This document shows, in pieces, positions 35,295 through 48,500 of a stretch of DNA of 64,000 nt; within the stretch, counting starts at the first letter, position 1; every line of letters starts with the position of its first letter. Source of the stretch: Molossus alvarezi (Eukaryota; Chordata; Mammalia; Chiroptera; Molossidae); the NCBI GenBank assembly GCA_037176705.1, contig CM073885.1, forward strand, positions 167,762,290-167,826,289. Direction: 5' to 3'. The notes under the pieces are model-generated. The model was given only the letters and a program-made list of their open reading frames with translations. It did not search any database and had not been told where the DNA came from. A program made the position numbers and the translations under genes.

Positions 35295-36065
35295 CAAAAG
35301 CAACTGAACGACATGATACTCTAATGCATTAGGAAAAAAAGGTGTCAATTTCAATAAAGTTGTTACTTACAGATTTATATAATATACAGTTTTCTGAATA
35401 TTGTTGATAAATGAGTTTTTATGAAACAAAACAATTCTTTAAATTAAAAAAAAAAATAGATCCCTGTCCCACAGAAAGGATTTGAATAAGATAATCAAAA
35501 TGGATGAAAATAGCATCAAAATGTTGACTCATTAGCAATAAAAAGTATAAATTAAAATTCTGAGATTTCACCTAACAAGTAGGCAAAAAAATTTTTTGAA
35601 AGACAGTGTTAAGTGATTGATAAAGATATTGAATACCCATGTTTCTGTCCCACTGTTGAGAGTGTAACTGATACAGTGTACAACAGAATAGAGATTAGTC
35701 TTTTAGAATTTGTTTCTGAGAATAATTGAAGATGCTCACAAAAATTTAGCCCCTAGGATCAACAAAAAAAGTTCAACAATTGAGAATTAGATTGTGATAG
35801 GCACGAATTATTTGTACATATGGGATATAGTTAATACCAGATATTATATTATAGTGCTGAAATAATTTATACAGGTGCTGTGTGCATGCACACATATACT
35901 TTTTGTACACAGACATCTTCAGACATGCAGAGAAATACTCAGGAAAAACATTCATTAAGGTAATAACTCTGCCCCTGCATCTGGGACAGAATAAAAAGTG
36001 TTTTTAATTTTCTCTTATCTAAAAAAATGGTTTAATTTTTAAAGTTCTGATATTAGAAGAAAGAT
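35295..36065. other. Unassigned AT-rich intron sequence
   Basis: 35480-35640 ('gattaaaattctgagatttcacctaacaagtaggc') may be an old LINE fragment, but I could not establish order. No gene signal. Confidence 0.3.
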
Positions 36066-36082
36066 AATATTTTAATTTATTA

Positions 36083-37051
36083 AAAGGGAACCCACTCTCT
36101 GGGAGAACATTTGCCAGTGAAACACTGGATAAGGGATTAATATCCAAAATATATAGAGTACTCATACAATTCAACAAAAGGAAGACAAATGATCCAATTG
36201 AAAAATGGGCAGAGGACCTGGATAGATACTTCTCCAAACAGGACATACAAATGGCCAAGAAATATATGAAAAAATGCTCAACATCACTAATCATCAGAGA
36301 GATGCAAATTAAAACAACGATGAGGTATCACTTCACAACTGTCACCTGTCAGAATGGCTGCCATTAACAAGTCATCAAACAAGTGCTAGCCAGGGTGTGG
36401 AGAAAAGGGGACTGTAGTACACTGCTAGTGGAATGCAGACTAGTGCAGCCACTATGGAAAACAATATAGTGTTTCCTCAAAAAATTAAAATGGAACTACC
36501 ATTTGACCCAGTGATCCCACTTCTAGGAATATACCCTAAGAAGCCTGAAACACCAATCAGGAAGAATATATGCACCCCTATGTTCATAGCATCACTATTT
36601 ACAATAGCTAAGATCTGGAAACACCCAAGTGTCCATTCGTAGATGAGTGGATAAAAAAGCTGTGGTACATATACACAATGGAGTACTATGCAGCTGTAAG
36701 AAAGAAAGATCTCTTATCCTTTGAGACGACATGGAGGGCCCTGGAGACCATTATGCTAAGCGAAATAAGCCAGTCAGAGAAAGACAAGTACCACATGGTC
36801 TCACTTATTTATGGAACATAATGAGCAAAATAAGCTGCTGACCAAAAGAGATCCAGAGTCATGGAAGTAGGGAATAGACTGAGGGAGGGGGGTGAGAGGG
36901 GTGGGAAGAAATAAACCAAAGAACCTGTATGCATATATGCACAACCAATGGACACAGACATTAGGTTGAGGAAGGCAGGAGGGAGTTGGGAGCGGGAAGG
37001 AGGTTGTCAATGGGAAAATAGGGGGATATCTGTAATACTTTCAACAATAAA
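36083..37051 (+). mobile_element. LINE-1 3' end, 5'-truncated, with target-site duplication
   Basis: About 970 bp covers the end of L1 ORF2 and the 3' UTR. Landmarks are 'ttaatatccaaaatatatagag', 'atgctcaacatcactaatcatcag', the decayed frame carrying FDPVIPLLGIYP and IAKIWKHPSVH (36433-36642), 'tgctaagcgaaataagccagtcagagaaagacaa', and a terminal 'atatctgtaatactttcaacaataaaa'. A perfect 17-bp duplication (AATATTTTAATTTATTA) lies at 36066-36082 and 37052-37068, proof of target-primed insertion. The ORF2 frame is interrupted, so it encodes no enzyme. The tail after AATAAA is almost absent. Confidence 0.95.
36433..36642 (+). pseudogene. L1 ORF2 C-terminal fragment (dead)
   Basis: The longest surviving in-frame piece of the truncated LINE-1 gives 69 codons with the L1 ORF2 C-terminal motif around PVIPLLGIYPKK. 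The reverse transcriptase and endonuclease domains were never inserted, because the copy is 5'-truncated upstream of this point. Confidence 0.85.
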
Positions 37052-37508
37052 AATATTTTAATTTATTAATATTTATAAAGCCCTCAGACTATTCACTGTA
37101 TAATATGAATAACAGTTTTTTTAAAATAAAATGAGATGCATATTGTAAAGAAAATTCAGATATGAATTTTGTGAACTGGAGCAAGATTTCTTAAATCTAT
37201 GTCCCCACATATTGCTTATTTGTGAAATAAAGGAAATAATTCCTGTCTTAATTTTATCCTGAACATTAGTAAATATACAAAATAAAAATTCTGTCAATAC
37301 CTCGGCAAGCAGGTTTTGGCTAATAATAAAATTCATGGGTTTTAAATTATTTTATGAAATTCAGATATTTTTTTGTTCACGTACACCCATTGAAGGGAAG
37401 TTTTTGATAAATGTATACTGTGATAGTACTTACAGCAGAGACTTTTCTGGTATATCTGAAATTTGTTTGCATGAGTAAAAAAGCATTTACAAAAGGTAAT
37501 TTAAGAGT

Positions 37509-37836
37509 ATTATGCAAAGCAAAATCTAAATAAGCCAATCAGAGAAAGACAAATACCACATGACCTCACTTATTTGTGGAATATAATGAACACGGTGGGC
37601 TGATGAAGGAAATAGACCCAGAGACATAGAAAGGAGTATGGTTCAGACTGACAGACCTCAGAGGAGGGGGCAGGGGGATGGATGAGGTGAACCAGAGAAC
37701 TTATATGCATGTATGCATAACCAATGGACATAGACAACAATGCTAGGGGTGTGTGTGGGGGGGGGGGATGGGGAGGAGGGTATCTAGAGGGAAAAAAGGA
37801 GAAACATCTGTAACAAAAATAAATTAATAAAAATTG
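37509..37836 (+). mobile_element. LINE-1 3' end, second truncated copy
   Basis: It begins at the 'attatgcaaagcaaaatctaaataagccaatcagag' motif that sits about 230 bp before the end of the preceding L1's ORF2 tail. It continues through 'accacatgacctcacttatttgtgg' and 'accaatggacatagacaac' to 'aaacatctgtaac' and a long A-rich tail. It is separate from 36083-37051 and shorter. A G-run at 37757-37768 lies in its 3' UTR. The target-site duplication is unclear. Confidence 0.9.
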
Positions 37837-38676
37837 AAGAAAGAAAAAAAAAAGAATAAAGGGAGAGTGAAGCATTTGGGTTCTAAAAGTTCCAGAGTTT
37901 CACTGATTATAAGTGGGTGGAATGTAGTCTTGGATTCCATCTCACTTTGGTGGCTTAATCCTGAACTGATAGTTTGTGTATTTTAGGAATACAGCACAGA
38001 AATTGAAATCTAATTTTAGCACATTATTTTTTTCTGTCTTAATTCCTTTTTTTAATGTAATGTTGATTATGGTTTATTTACAAAGTTAAATGTGTAATCA
38101 GCATAAATAAATGCAATCATGCAATTAAATTAGAAATGTTACTCAGGAAAGTAATGACAAAATTCATACATTTGTGACATTTTAAAATTTCTTGGGAACT
38201 TTATTTTAAAACTGGTATTTGAATGAAAAGTCATTAATATTTAAATTTAAGTACTTCTCTTTTCCAAAAAAAAAGTGAAAAAAAATCTTGTTAAACTCAT
38301 TGGATTAAAATATAGTATTAAAAGTGTGATACAATTTGAAAAAGACCATAATGTCTTAACTGTATTTATATAATGTTTCACTTTCTATTTCTCATCATTT
38401 TTCAAGTTTTTGGCTTGAAGTTTCTTATTCCTATGAAAGAGGATATTTAGAATATGATTTGTTTCTTTTTAACTCAAAATCATAGGTTTATATAGAGAAA
38501 TATATTTTTTCTATGTCAAGATATTTCTCCTCTAGTAATTGCTTGAGTTAGTCATAAGGAGAACTGGGCAAGTGGGTAAATTATGCAAGTAATCAGCTAG
38601 TAAATACTTAATGGACCAAATATATTTTTATATAAAATATTCCTTATTTAAGTATAAATAACACAGTCGGTGTGGG
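37837..38676. other. Unassigned AT-rich intron sequence
   Basis: I see nothing beyond general AT-richness and short A/T runs. Confidence 0.3.
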
Positions 38677-38692
38677 TTAAAGAATTATATGT

Positions 38693-38917
38693 TGTCTGGC
38701 CTGTGTGGCTCAGTGGTGGAGCATTGACCCATGCACAAAGAGGTCACCGGTTCAATTCCCAGTCAGGACACATGCCCAGGTTGTGGGCCCGATTCCCAGT
38801 GGGGGGCATGCAGGAGGCGGCCAGTCGATGTTCTCTCTCTTCAATGTTTCTATCTCTCTCTCTCTCTCTCTCTCACTTCCTTTTTCTCTAAAATCAATAA
38901 AGGAAAAAAAATTTTTT
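38693..38917 (+). mobile_element. Ves SINE
   Basis: This TGGCCTGTGTGGCTCAG-type copy has B box GGTTCAATTCC and a pure (TC)n run in its pyrimidine tract (about 38848-38874). A 13-bp target-site duplication with one mismatch (TTAAAGAATTATA against TTAAAGAATCATA) flanks it at 38677-38689 and 38918-38930. Confidence 0.93.
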
Positions 38918-38930
38918 TTAAAGAATCATA

Positions 38931-40950
38931 CATTTTCTGCCATAGCTAACATTATTTATGAAGCCTTGCTTCATAGTGCCTTTGGCATTCAGAAGCATAA
39001 ATATTTCCAGTAATTTTTTCATAGACTTTCTTGCAAACTTTTTTGGAAATATTAAAACTAAGGAGTTTTGCCTATTGCTTTGTTGTTCTAAGGTTGTTTG
39101 AAGATATGTTTCATTAAATATATGAACCAAATGTGAGAAATAGAATAACCCAAGGAAAATTATTTTCTCTTTGTGGTAATTTCCATGAACATGTTAAAGG
39201 ACTTTAAAGTAATAGTGTTTTAACACTGAACTTTTATTTGATGAAACTCCTATATAGAAAAAGAGGTGAGAAAAGTGTAGGAAATTGCACAGAAATTGGT
39301 AGGCCTGCTTCTAAATTTTCTGAAGAAATAACCCAACAAATCTAAGTATTCAACTCCAAGAATTAAGAACATTTGTCTTAAAGAAGAGCCACAATGGAAA
39401 ATGCAAAGTCACCATCCAGCTCTGTCATGACGTATCCTAAGGACATAGACTGGACGGCCTCAGCAGTTTCTGTGAACTTTTATTAGAGTAACAAATGAGA
39501 GCACGAAGGTGAATAAATGACACTTCTCCTGGCTAAGCTCATGGTTTATGGAAGAATGGCATTTAATCAATAATTACAATATGATGAGCAGAACACAGCA
39601 ATAGGTTTGAGTCAAGTCCTGTGGGTTCACATTTAAAAAACTCTGCCCAGGAAAAAGTATCTTGGTGTTGATGAAGGCTTCATAGTCAAAATAGTTGAAC
39701 TTGACTTTCACAAAGTAGAGACTTAGGGCTAATTTTCTCTCACTATAGAAGCAGCACATTATAGAAAATGCATAAAATAAAGTTATGTCAAAAGAACAAA
39801 CCAAAAACTAGCTGCTGCCATCTTGCATAATACAGAGAGTATTGTATTTCTTTATATCTTTTTTCTTTTGTGTAGAAGCATATATGTATTTATGTGTATG
39901 TATATACACAAAGTATAAATGCATATATATTTTTACCAAATTCAAAGACTATATACAATTTTTTATACTTTTTTATAAAACTTATTGCATATCTAGAAAT
40001 ATTTCCACGGTATCAAACCCTAGAAGACTTTAGTACAGATTGAAAATGTTCCCATAGAAAATTTCGACTAAAATTATGATTCTACTACTGATATTAGAGA
40101 ATAAACTTTGCTTCAGAAAATAATTCTATTAAATGCTGACTCTGTAAATATAATAAAGAAAATAATTGTATTTTATTTCATTTCTTTGACTTTTTATAAT
40201 GTTAAAAAGTGTGTACATTTATTAGTATTTATATTTTCTTTGAATTATCTATTTATGGCATTTTCTATGTGTTATCTATGGCATTTGTACATTTTTAAAA
40301 ATTGAAGACTAATTAAATTTATTGATATATTCATTGGGGTATATAGTTGTATATATTAAGATACATCATATGCGATTGCCATTTTTTAAGTCAAACATTA
40401 GATAGCTAGGCATAGTATTAATCTTGATATGTGCTATTGATGTTTTTTCCTGAATTTATATGAAAATGAATGTAGGACCACTTTATTTTTCTGCTTAACA
40501 TTCTTTAATGGTTTTCTATTGTGCTTGTGTATTTTATGTAATGTCTGAGCCTCCAAGTAGGGCATTTTAAGACAGTATTTTGTTTTTCTGTATTTTCCAC
40601 ACTAGCACATAGAAGGAAGATCATAAATGTAGATTTTGAGTTGTATTTTTCACCTTATCCAAGGATGACATTTAATATTTAACAACTAATAGTATTTGCT
40701 CATAGTGAGCACAGACCAGACCATAGGGCTGAGCCCAGATCTAGAGGCCTTATCAAAGCAGGTGTTTATCACATAGTTGTTGGATTATGTGGAAGGCATT
40801 GCTCATCTCTGCATGGATGTAGGAAGTTGGGGTGTAGTCAACCTGCTAATTTGCTCAGGTTGAACTTCAGAATCACTTAGTCAAACTTGAGAAAAATATT
40901 GCTGGTTACGATTCTAAGAATAGAATCAAATCTTCCACTTACCGAAGTCA
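38931..40950. other. AT-rich, SINE-free intron sequence
   Basis: 39840-40310 is very AT-rich and may contain old LINE debris, but no ordered match was established. No coding or RNA gene signal. Confidence 0.3.
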
Positions 40951-40954
40951 TCTT

Positions 40955-41022
40955 TTAATAAAGAAGCATAGGCCCAGAAGTTTGAAGAGAGGACTTGCCC
41001 GAGGGCACACAGTTATAACCTT
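40955..41022 (-). repeat. MIR core relic, antisense
   Basis: 'aataaagaagcataggcccagaagtttgaagagaggacttgcccgagggcacacagtta' matches the reverse complement of the MIR core (gaggcccagag...gacttgcccaaggtcacacag). Confidence 0.75.
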
Positions 41023-41055
41023 AGGAGCATAATTTTTAAAAAATAAACAAGAGAG

Positions 41056-41115
41056 ATAATTTTGTGATGAGGAAACTGAGGGTGTTATCGGCCTCTTGTC
41101 CAAGTTCACACAAAT
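41056..41115 (-). repeat. Second MIR core relic, antisense
   Basis: 'tgtgatgaggaaactgagggtg', then 'ttgtccaagttcacac', gives another MIR core just 40 bp from the previous one. It is either a duplicate or an independent insertion. Confidence 0.65.
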
Positions 41116-42560
41116 CTCTAGAGGGCATTTAACCTATAACAATGTGAGGCTATTTTGATAATGGTATGGTTTATGTAATTTAAATCAGGTAAAATTTATA
41201 AAACATAATCTGATGGAAACACATGTGTTGGTTGTCACTGTGGCCATTGGCTAAGTCAGCCTGAGCTCAACATTGGACCATTATAGATTCTGAGTCCATG
41301 AACTGAATATGGTCTGATGACAGTATGCAACGAGACGGAGTCTATCAGACATCTGGCAGCCATAATTTAATTGAAGGCCCTCTGTGATTTGGGCCCTTTA
41401 GGCATTTGGACGTCATCCTTGACACTGGGCACCATTATAACAACTGATTCCATCTGGTCTGTTCTGGCTCAGAGGACTCAAATTTTCCTTAGAGAGGCTA
41501 TTGGCCATGACTGGTCCTTGTTTACAGAATTTTCCATCTCCTCTGGCTGGGACATGGCTTTTTGTGCAAAGTTCTTATTCTAAAATCAGCCATTCCCAAC
41601 ACATGAAACAAGGGTAGTTTAGGGTGGCTGATGACAAATACAAGTGTTACAGTGTTTTACCAAATAAGTTTTAGGTTTTTATTGTGCTATGGAGACTCTA
41701 AACTCTCTCAGTACATGAATTTTCACAAGTTAAATAGGAAACCTGAAAACAAATATAGAATATTTAATGTGGTCCAAAATAGCCCCAAATATGTTAAGAT
41801 ATTTAGCTAGCCAGTAGATGACAGACTTTTATAGCTGGGAGGGACTGTACAGGTTATGACACTGCCCACTCTTCAACTTACTGATCGCAGGAAGTCATAT
41901 ACCTAAAAATTCCATGTTAAGTTCTGGGTTTGTGATACAACGTTTTCTACAGAAAATCCCAATCATCTTTTATCAAAAGATAGGTTCTCAGATTTAATTA
42001 AAAGCTACTTTGTCTGTTTATAAATTATTTGTAGATATGGCTCATGTGAAAATAAGTTTATTCTTCGAATTTGACAGCTTTATCTGAAAAGTAAGTGGAT
42101 GGTCTGAGTTCTTGGACAATCATCCTTTTTATTATGAAACAGGAAGTTATATCACAGTAAAACAAGTACTGAAATCTACTTGAAGGAATTTATTTGTTTT
42201 TTAAATTTCTACTAGGCAGTTAATAGAAAATTCTCAATTAACAAAAAGATTATTTATCTTAAAGTATTTAACAACTTTTCAAGAGATAATAAAAATATAA
42301 TCAATATTAATGTGCTATTACTTTCTGCTATGTTTTTGCATTAACATTGTTTCATTTACTCTTATGGGTACAGTCAACTTGATGAAATACTGTATTCCAT
42401 GTTTGCTTTTAAATCATAGGTTGTTTATACAATTTTGCTGTTTTAAATAGCCCATTTGTCTAATTTATTATTTTTCTTTTTGTTATATCACTAGGCTTTG
42501 TAACAGATTGCTAAAATTCCCCCTTGAAAGATTAATCAGAGGTGGATTAGATAACAGTTA
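41116..42560. other. Unassigned intron sequence
   Basis: Nothing recognised. The frame at 41371-41583 (+) has no splice sites in register and no known domain. Confidence 0.3.
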
Positions 42561-42564
42561 AGAC

Positions 42565-42690
42565 TAAGCCTCTGGATCAAGCTCTGGTCACTTTCCTAGT
42601 CTATCACTTAACCCTCTCATATGCATCAATGTCCTCGTAAGTAAACTGGGCCAATAATGATGCATGCCAGCCAAGTATACTAATGTATGC
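42565..42690 (+). repeat. MIR relic, sense
   Basis: 'gcctctggatcaagctctggtcac', 'ctatcacttaaccctctcatatgcatcaatgtcctcgtaagtaaactgggccaataatgatgcatgcc' follows the MIR consensus (ctctgccact...cttaacctctctg...cctcagtttcctcatctgtaaaatgg). Confidence 0.75.
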
Positions 42691-45600
42691 AAATGTCTAG
42701 AAGAGCACCTCTAATTTAACTAATTCTAAATGAAGATTAGTTATTTTTATTATCATTAACCCATATTAAAAGCAATGCATAAAACTTCCATTAACTTAAT
42801 ACAGTTTTAGTCTTTCTATCTTTAATACTTTAGTAAATATGTAACAGTAGTTTAAAATTGTCTTAAACTTTATTGTGATTGCTCAGAAGGCTGAGCATGT
42901 TTTCCAAAGGATAATTTGTCATTCTCATGTGTTAAAATATTAAATTTTTAGAAGTGTAAATAGTTCTATACATACTTTGAGGTGTTTGGTTAGATTTCCA
43001 TTCTGTTTACATTTTATTTTTTGTATATTGTTTTACACTGCCTAATGTTCTTTAGAAAAATACCCTACAGTGACCCAGAACACCACGTGACTCAGAAGTC
43101 AGAGAAGGGGATGCGGGGGAGGGGGTGCAGGACCTTACCTCTTGGCCTGAGGCCTTTATGGTTCTAGTGCTTTGCTTGCTGCCTCACAGACTGGGTTTTC
43201 ATGCTTCAAGCTTCTTGAGTAATTCTCACTTATTTTCTACTTTTAACTTAAAGTTGTCCATGTTTCATCTATTTCATAGCTTCTCAATTTCATTGGGCCA
43301 TGCCCACATTCTTCAGAGACGTGTTGTATTTCTTACTGAGTCTATGAACAGAAACGGGCCGAGACGGTGAACTACAACCCCAAGTGGTGCTGAGCATCAC
43401 TCAGCTGGCCCGCAGCTATGTTGGAATCAAACTCACATAAGATAAATAGGAGCTCTTATTGATTTGTTTACCCACAGTTTTCTCCTTCTTCCACCTTGTT
43501 ACCTGACTAGTCAAAGACATGGTTAAAATCTTAAGAAATTAGACAAGAACTTGTATATATAACTTTTAAGACACTGTCTCAAATAAATTGAAAGTTGTTC
43601 AATCATTTATTTATTCATTCATTCTTTGATATTCAAAAACCTTTAGCTAGTCATTATATGTCAATTGTTATGCTTGTACAGGTGGGACAAAAATATAAAT
43701 AGAGTCCCTGTTCTGAAACATCTCTGCACCAGGCGTCTTCAAGGCCAGGTTTGGGGATACAGCGTGCGGACTCACAGACTCGGCATATAGTTGTACCCAT
43801 GGCTATGTTTCACTACAGAAACAATGATATAAAGCAAAATCCGCAGAGGGAAAGGCACTTGTGGGGAGCCAGGGCAGGTTTCCAAAAGCCCTCTTTAGCA
43901 GGAGCACAGAGGATGTTTAATTCCTCCAGCAACGAGCTGTGACAACACATGAAATAATATTGTTGCCCAGGGAGGATCATTAGAAACCCAAAGCACAAGG
44001 ATTTTAACCCAAGCTGTTGACATAACTGCCTCTATCTAGCAGGCACCCAAATTTCAGACTCCCCGAGGGAAGGCAGGTGTTCAGCGTAAACCATACCGTT
44101 TACCCAAAAGGTCTAGCCACACCCGTACCTGGTAGGGAATGGCGGGAAGCCTCCCTGTGTGTAGTTTCTTAGCAGCCAGCCAAGGGCCCCGCAAACACGG
44201 GTTTCCAAGGACAGCAGTCTCAGGCCCGCTGTGTTAAACTCTTCCCTGCACAGTCTCACATTCAAGTGAGGTCGGCAGAAGAGTGTTTAAAAGGTCAGGT
44301 AATAAGAGTTATTGGTTTATAGAAGAAAACTCAATGAGCTCTGCCTGGCTGAGCCAAGGAAAGCTTTATTTAATAAGACTATTATTGAGCTGGATCTGGA
44401 AGACACTGAGATTTCCCCACATCTGACATGAGGAAAGGCTTCTCTTCATGCAAAAGTGACTGTATTTGTTGCAGTGAAGAGATCACTGAGCACAGCAGGA
44501 GCATGTGTGGTAGGAGCACAGGGCCCGATGGGGAGGCAGTGACCAGGGAGAGTTTTGGGAACAAGAGCATGAAGCCGTTCATAGTTCAGTGAGTGCTAAG
44601 GAGCCATCAGAGGTTTTAATCAGAAGAAAGAAGTAAATACATTTGAAAAGTATATCAGGTAACAGATGGAAACAAGATCAGACCAGGAACAGTTTGAAGA
44701 CAGTAAGACAAGTTTGGAGGCAAAAGAAGGTGATGGCATGCCCTAAGGCTACAGTGGTGGGACCAGAACACGGAGCAGTAGACCTCAACTGAGAAGGCAC
44801 AAGAATTACAGGGAGCTTAAAAAGATTATGATGTCTGTATCCACTGAAGCCCTCTAATATCTCTCAACAAAACAGTCTGTGTGCTTGCTCGTCTGCAGCT
44901 CTTACTCTCTCATCTATCAGCCAAACCTCAAAGTCCACTGTGTAGTCAGTTCATTATATGACATAACAAAGACATAATCATTTGCATAAAATTTCCTCTT
45001 CAATTTGACAATAAATTGAGATGCAAAGCCATATGGCAATCTGCCGTAGCCAAATAATTTTATCTATTCTCAGATGAATCTAGCCAGTAAATCTGTTTGC
45101 AGTGAAAAATCTTAATGTTTCTGCAGATGATTCAAAGGGGTGATTTTGTTCGCTTGGAAAGTACAGACCAAAGTGCTTGTCAAAAGGGGCAGTCTTGATG
45201 GATCCTAATTACACAAGATGCATGTCAGTGTATGTCGCTATATCTTGGTGGTTCGATGCATATTGTGCATATGGTGTGTACGCAAGACTCAAGAAATGGG
45301 TTTTAAGATGTTTTAAACATATAACTATTATAATAATTAAATGCAAGATATTTAAATAAAGTCGTTAGGATAACAAACACACATGAACATACCCAGCACA
45401 GCCTTCTTCCTCATTGTTTTTATATTTTACATTATTTCATTTTATAGTATATGATGGCACAAAAGAGGCTTACAAGGTTTGCAAAGAATGACAGGATATA
45501 TACTTCTTTTGTTCTCATTAGCTAGACATTACTGGATGTCATAGTGATGTTCTATTTGAAATACAATGAAGTACCTTCTTCAGCAATTGTTTATCAGCTA

Positions 45601-48248
45601 CTTTAACTGGATAAAATATTTCAAGAATGTGTTAAGATCAACTTATATGTTATATACACAAAAATATGTCCTTAAGCTTTCTCTCTTTTTATCCTAGTGG
45701 GAGTCATTAGATATATTTAGTGTTTTCTTGAGCTATGTGATTAAACAACTACAGCAAAATATGTTGGAGAAGATTATCTTCAAAGGTTTACCATTGGCAG
45801 TTTAATTAACATACAGTGGACAGAAAGTAAACAAGCTGTTCAAACAGATGATTCAAAGATCCCTCCTGTTGCTTTTGTTTTCCCTGCTCCTGGGAAGGGA
45901 GAAATTATATCACATACATCCCTTCATCTTGCTTCTGGATGATTTGTTTTGGTGGTGATTTAAAATATTTTTATGAGTTTGAAAACTCGTGAAGTGTATA
46001 GGAATAATTCAGTGTAAATAACTAGGCTGTGGTTTCGCCAGTTTTTCTCAGTCTTTATTTCTGTAAAACATCCATGTCTGGCTTGTTTTGTCTTCTTTAA
46101 AAATGATTCTGAAATGGGACCAAAATCTAAGCCAATTTCATATTTCAGTCTTGATGCACCATGTGGTACTGAATAATGAAAACATAGGAATGCGTCCTCT
46201 ATTGGGCAGTCTTGCTTTTGCATGACATAACCAGAGAAAAAAGAATTAGATCTAAAATAGCAACCAAAAGAAAATTCATGGAAGCCAGGCCCTAAGGCTC
46301 GCACACTTTCTTTTTAGAAAACCCTCAGGTCCTGCTTTAGATTCCGTTTACTCTTTGGAAATACTATTTGAGCCAGCAAACGATCAGTTTACAAAGTTTA
46401 AGGTAGCTCATTTAGAAGGAGCAAGCCCACCTAGGATGGAGGCAAAGCAGCCAATGACTGAATTCGCTGATGTGAAGGTAAAGCAAGAGAGACAAGGATG
46501 AAACACTGCTACAAATTTACAAAGCAAACCCTCAAAACTGCACAGCTGCCTGGAGACTCTCCCTTGTAAGTGCTCAAGGAAGCATTTACCCTCGTCTCAC
46601 ATGCGAGGCCCACCTGTCTAATTTAGCAATCCTGCTAATAACGTTTAAATGGTCACTGCAATAACGGGAGTTTGATACATTAAAGAAACACCCCAAACTT
46701 CAATTGTAAGTGGTGTTAAAAAAGAAAGTTTGGCATATTAAAAATTGTAAGTTCACCAGAGCAACGATCGAGTCCAAGGAGTGCACCAGAAGTGATCAGT
46801 AGTATTCCAAGGACTGGAGTTACGCGAGAGACTATTGTGGAGAAAAGGAGCAAAGCAAGGAAATTATTTGATTGGCTATAGCTTAAGTGTTTGCCCGATT
46901 CAGAAAAGCAGAGTTGGCTGTTTGTGACTGATTGTCCTTAGGTTTTTATTTCTTAACCTTGAGGCATTTATAGGCTTAGGTTTGGGTCTGCTTACAATGG
47001 AGGCTGCTAAGGTTTATTAGTACCATATCAGTCTAATGGCCTCCTTGTTTAATTAACAGTGGGGAATATGAGCTTGACTGCTCCTAAGTGTTGACGCTCC
47101 TTTTTACTTCTCTCGCATAGGAAAGCAGAGAGAAGATGAGAAAGGGGCTTCGGGAAGCTGAGAGGTAGAAACCTCTGCAGACAGCTTCTCCTGGGCTAGT
47201 TCTCCTGTCCACTCCCTGCCCTGGGCCAGGGCCACAGGGGCTCGTGTGACGTGTGACGTGACTGGCCTAATAGGCATCACAGAAAGTCCTGCATTTTGTC
47301 TTGTGCTATAACCATCTGAAAAAATAGTGGTAAGGTGCATATCAGTCAATTAATATCCAACAATAATACTAATTTAAAAGAAACCCAGAGTTGTAAGTCA
47401 GTTAATATCCAACAATAGCACCGATTTCAAAGGCACCCAGAGATGCTTTGAAATTCTGTTTTACAGATTTTAATAAAGTCTAAGTCTTTGAAGTTTTTGG
47501 TATATGTTCCCTAATGTACATTATTGGTGGGAAGAAAAAAACAAAAAACACACACACACCTCTGGTTTCAGCCGTTCCTTTTGTCGGATTTTTTAAAAAC
47601 ATTTTTTTAAAATTTCTAGGACCATGTAAACGCATTACATTGGCTGCATTTCCTATCTAGGTTGACATCCTCACAAGGACCCTGTACAGATTTTCCGTGG
47701 TTCCTCTGTGACTGTTGTATTCAGCTAGCCGCCCCCTGGTGCAAGGCAAATGCACAGCTCAAGTTAACCTAGGTGTTGTGCTAGGAGGTCTTAACTTGGT
47801 TGTTGTAAAACTTTTATTGCTTACTTTTGTTGTAAGCTGCCTCATATATTTTTGGTAATGAGGCAGGATATATAAATAAAGCAAATAAAACTGTTTTATG
47901 TAGGTTTGCCTAGAATCATAGGTCTTACTGCCTGACACAGCCTCAGGAAAACTGTCTACTTGTGCAGGTAAGATATTTTCATTCCAGCTAAAATATAGGG
48001 TAAGTGAGGCACAAGGAGTTTTGTGAATGATGCTGGATCCCACATCCAGCAAACCTAACAATAACAATTCCACCCAAGGTCTCCTGAATCTTTGCACAGT
48101 AGTTCTACTATTATGTAATTCTGCCTGGTCCTGTCATTCTTTCTCTGAAGATACTATCAACAATTCATTTACCTACTCACTCATTCATTCTTTCAGTAAA
48201 CATTTACTGAGCACTGTTCAATGGCCAGTGGGAACAACAGTGTTAAAC
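42691..48248. other. Longest repeat-poor stretch of the window
   Basis: About 5.5 kb contains no Ves SINE or recognisable LINE end. 44400-44720 ('gtgctaaggagccatcagaggttttaatcag') resembles an ancient repeat of uncertain class. 45000-45140 is low in obvious repeat and rich in possible factor sites (TGCAAA, CCATATGG, AATAATTTTAT). A short (CA)n lies near 47549. 48150-48230 has a MIR-like 'tcattcattctttcagtaaacatttactgagcac'. No exon was recognised. Confidence 0.35.
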
Positions 48249-48261
48249 AAGAAACATTTAT

Positions 48262-48493
48262 TGCCTTGGATGGGTGGCTCAGTTGGCTGGAGTATCGACC
48301 TGTGTGCCAAACGGTTGAGGGTTTGATTCCTAGTCAGGGCACATACCCAGGTTGTGGGTTTGATTCCCAGTCAGGGTATGTACTGGAGGCACCGCATCGC
48401 CGTTTTTCTCTCACATCTATGTTTCCCTCTCTCTCCCTTCCTCTGTCTAAAATCAATAAAAGCACATCCTTAAGTGAGGATTTACTGAAAAAA
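48262..48493 (+). mobile_element. Ves SINE, first of a tandem pair
   Basis: The TTGGATGGGTGGCTCAGTTGG head is diverged, with B box GGTTTGATTCC. It has a doubled 'gattccyagtcaggg' section and ends in AAGTGAGGATTTACTG plus As. GAAACA at its left flank recurs in its right flank, next to the following SINE. Confidence 0.9.
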
Positions 48494-48500
48494 AGAAACA

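Noticed and set aside
36083..37051. Active LINE-1
   Set aside because: It is 5'-truncated, with only the broken end of ORF2 and the 3' UTR.
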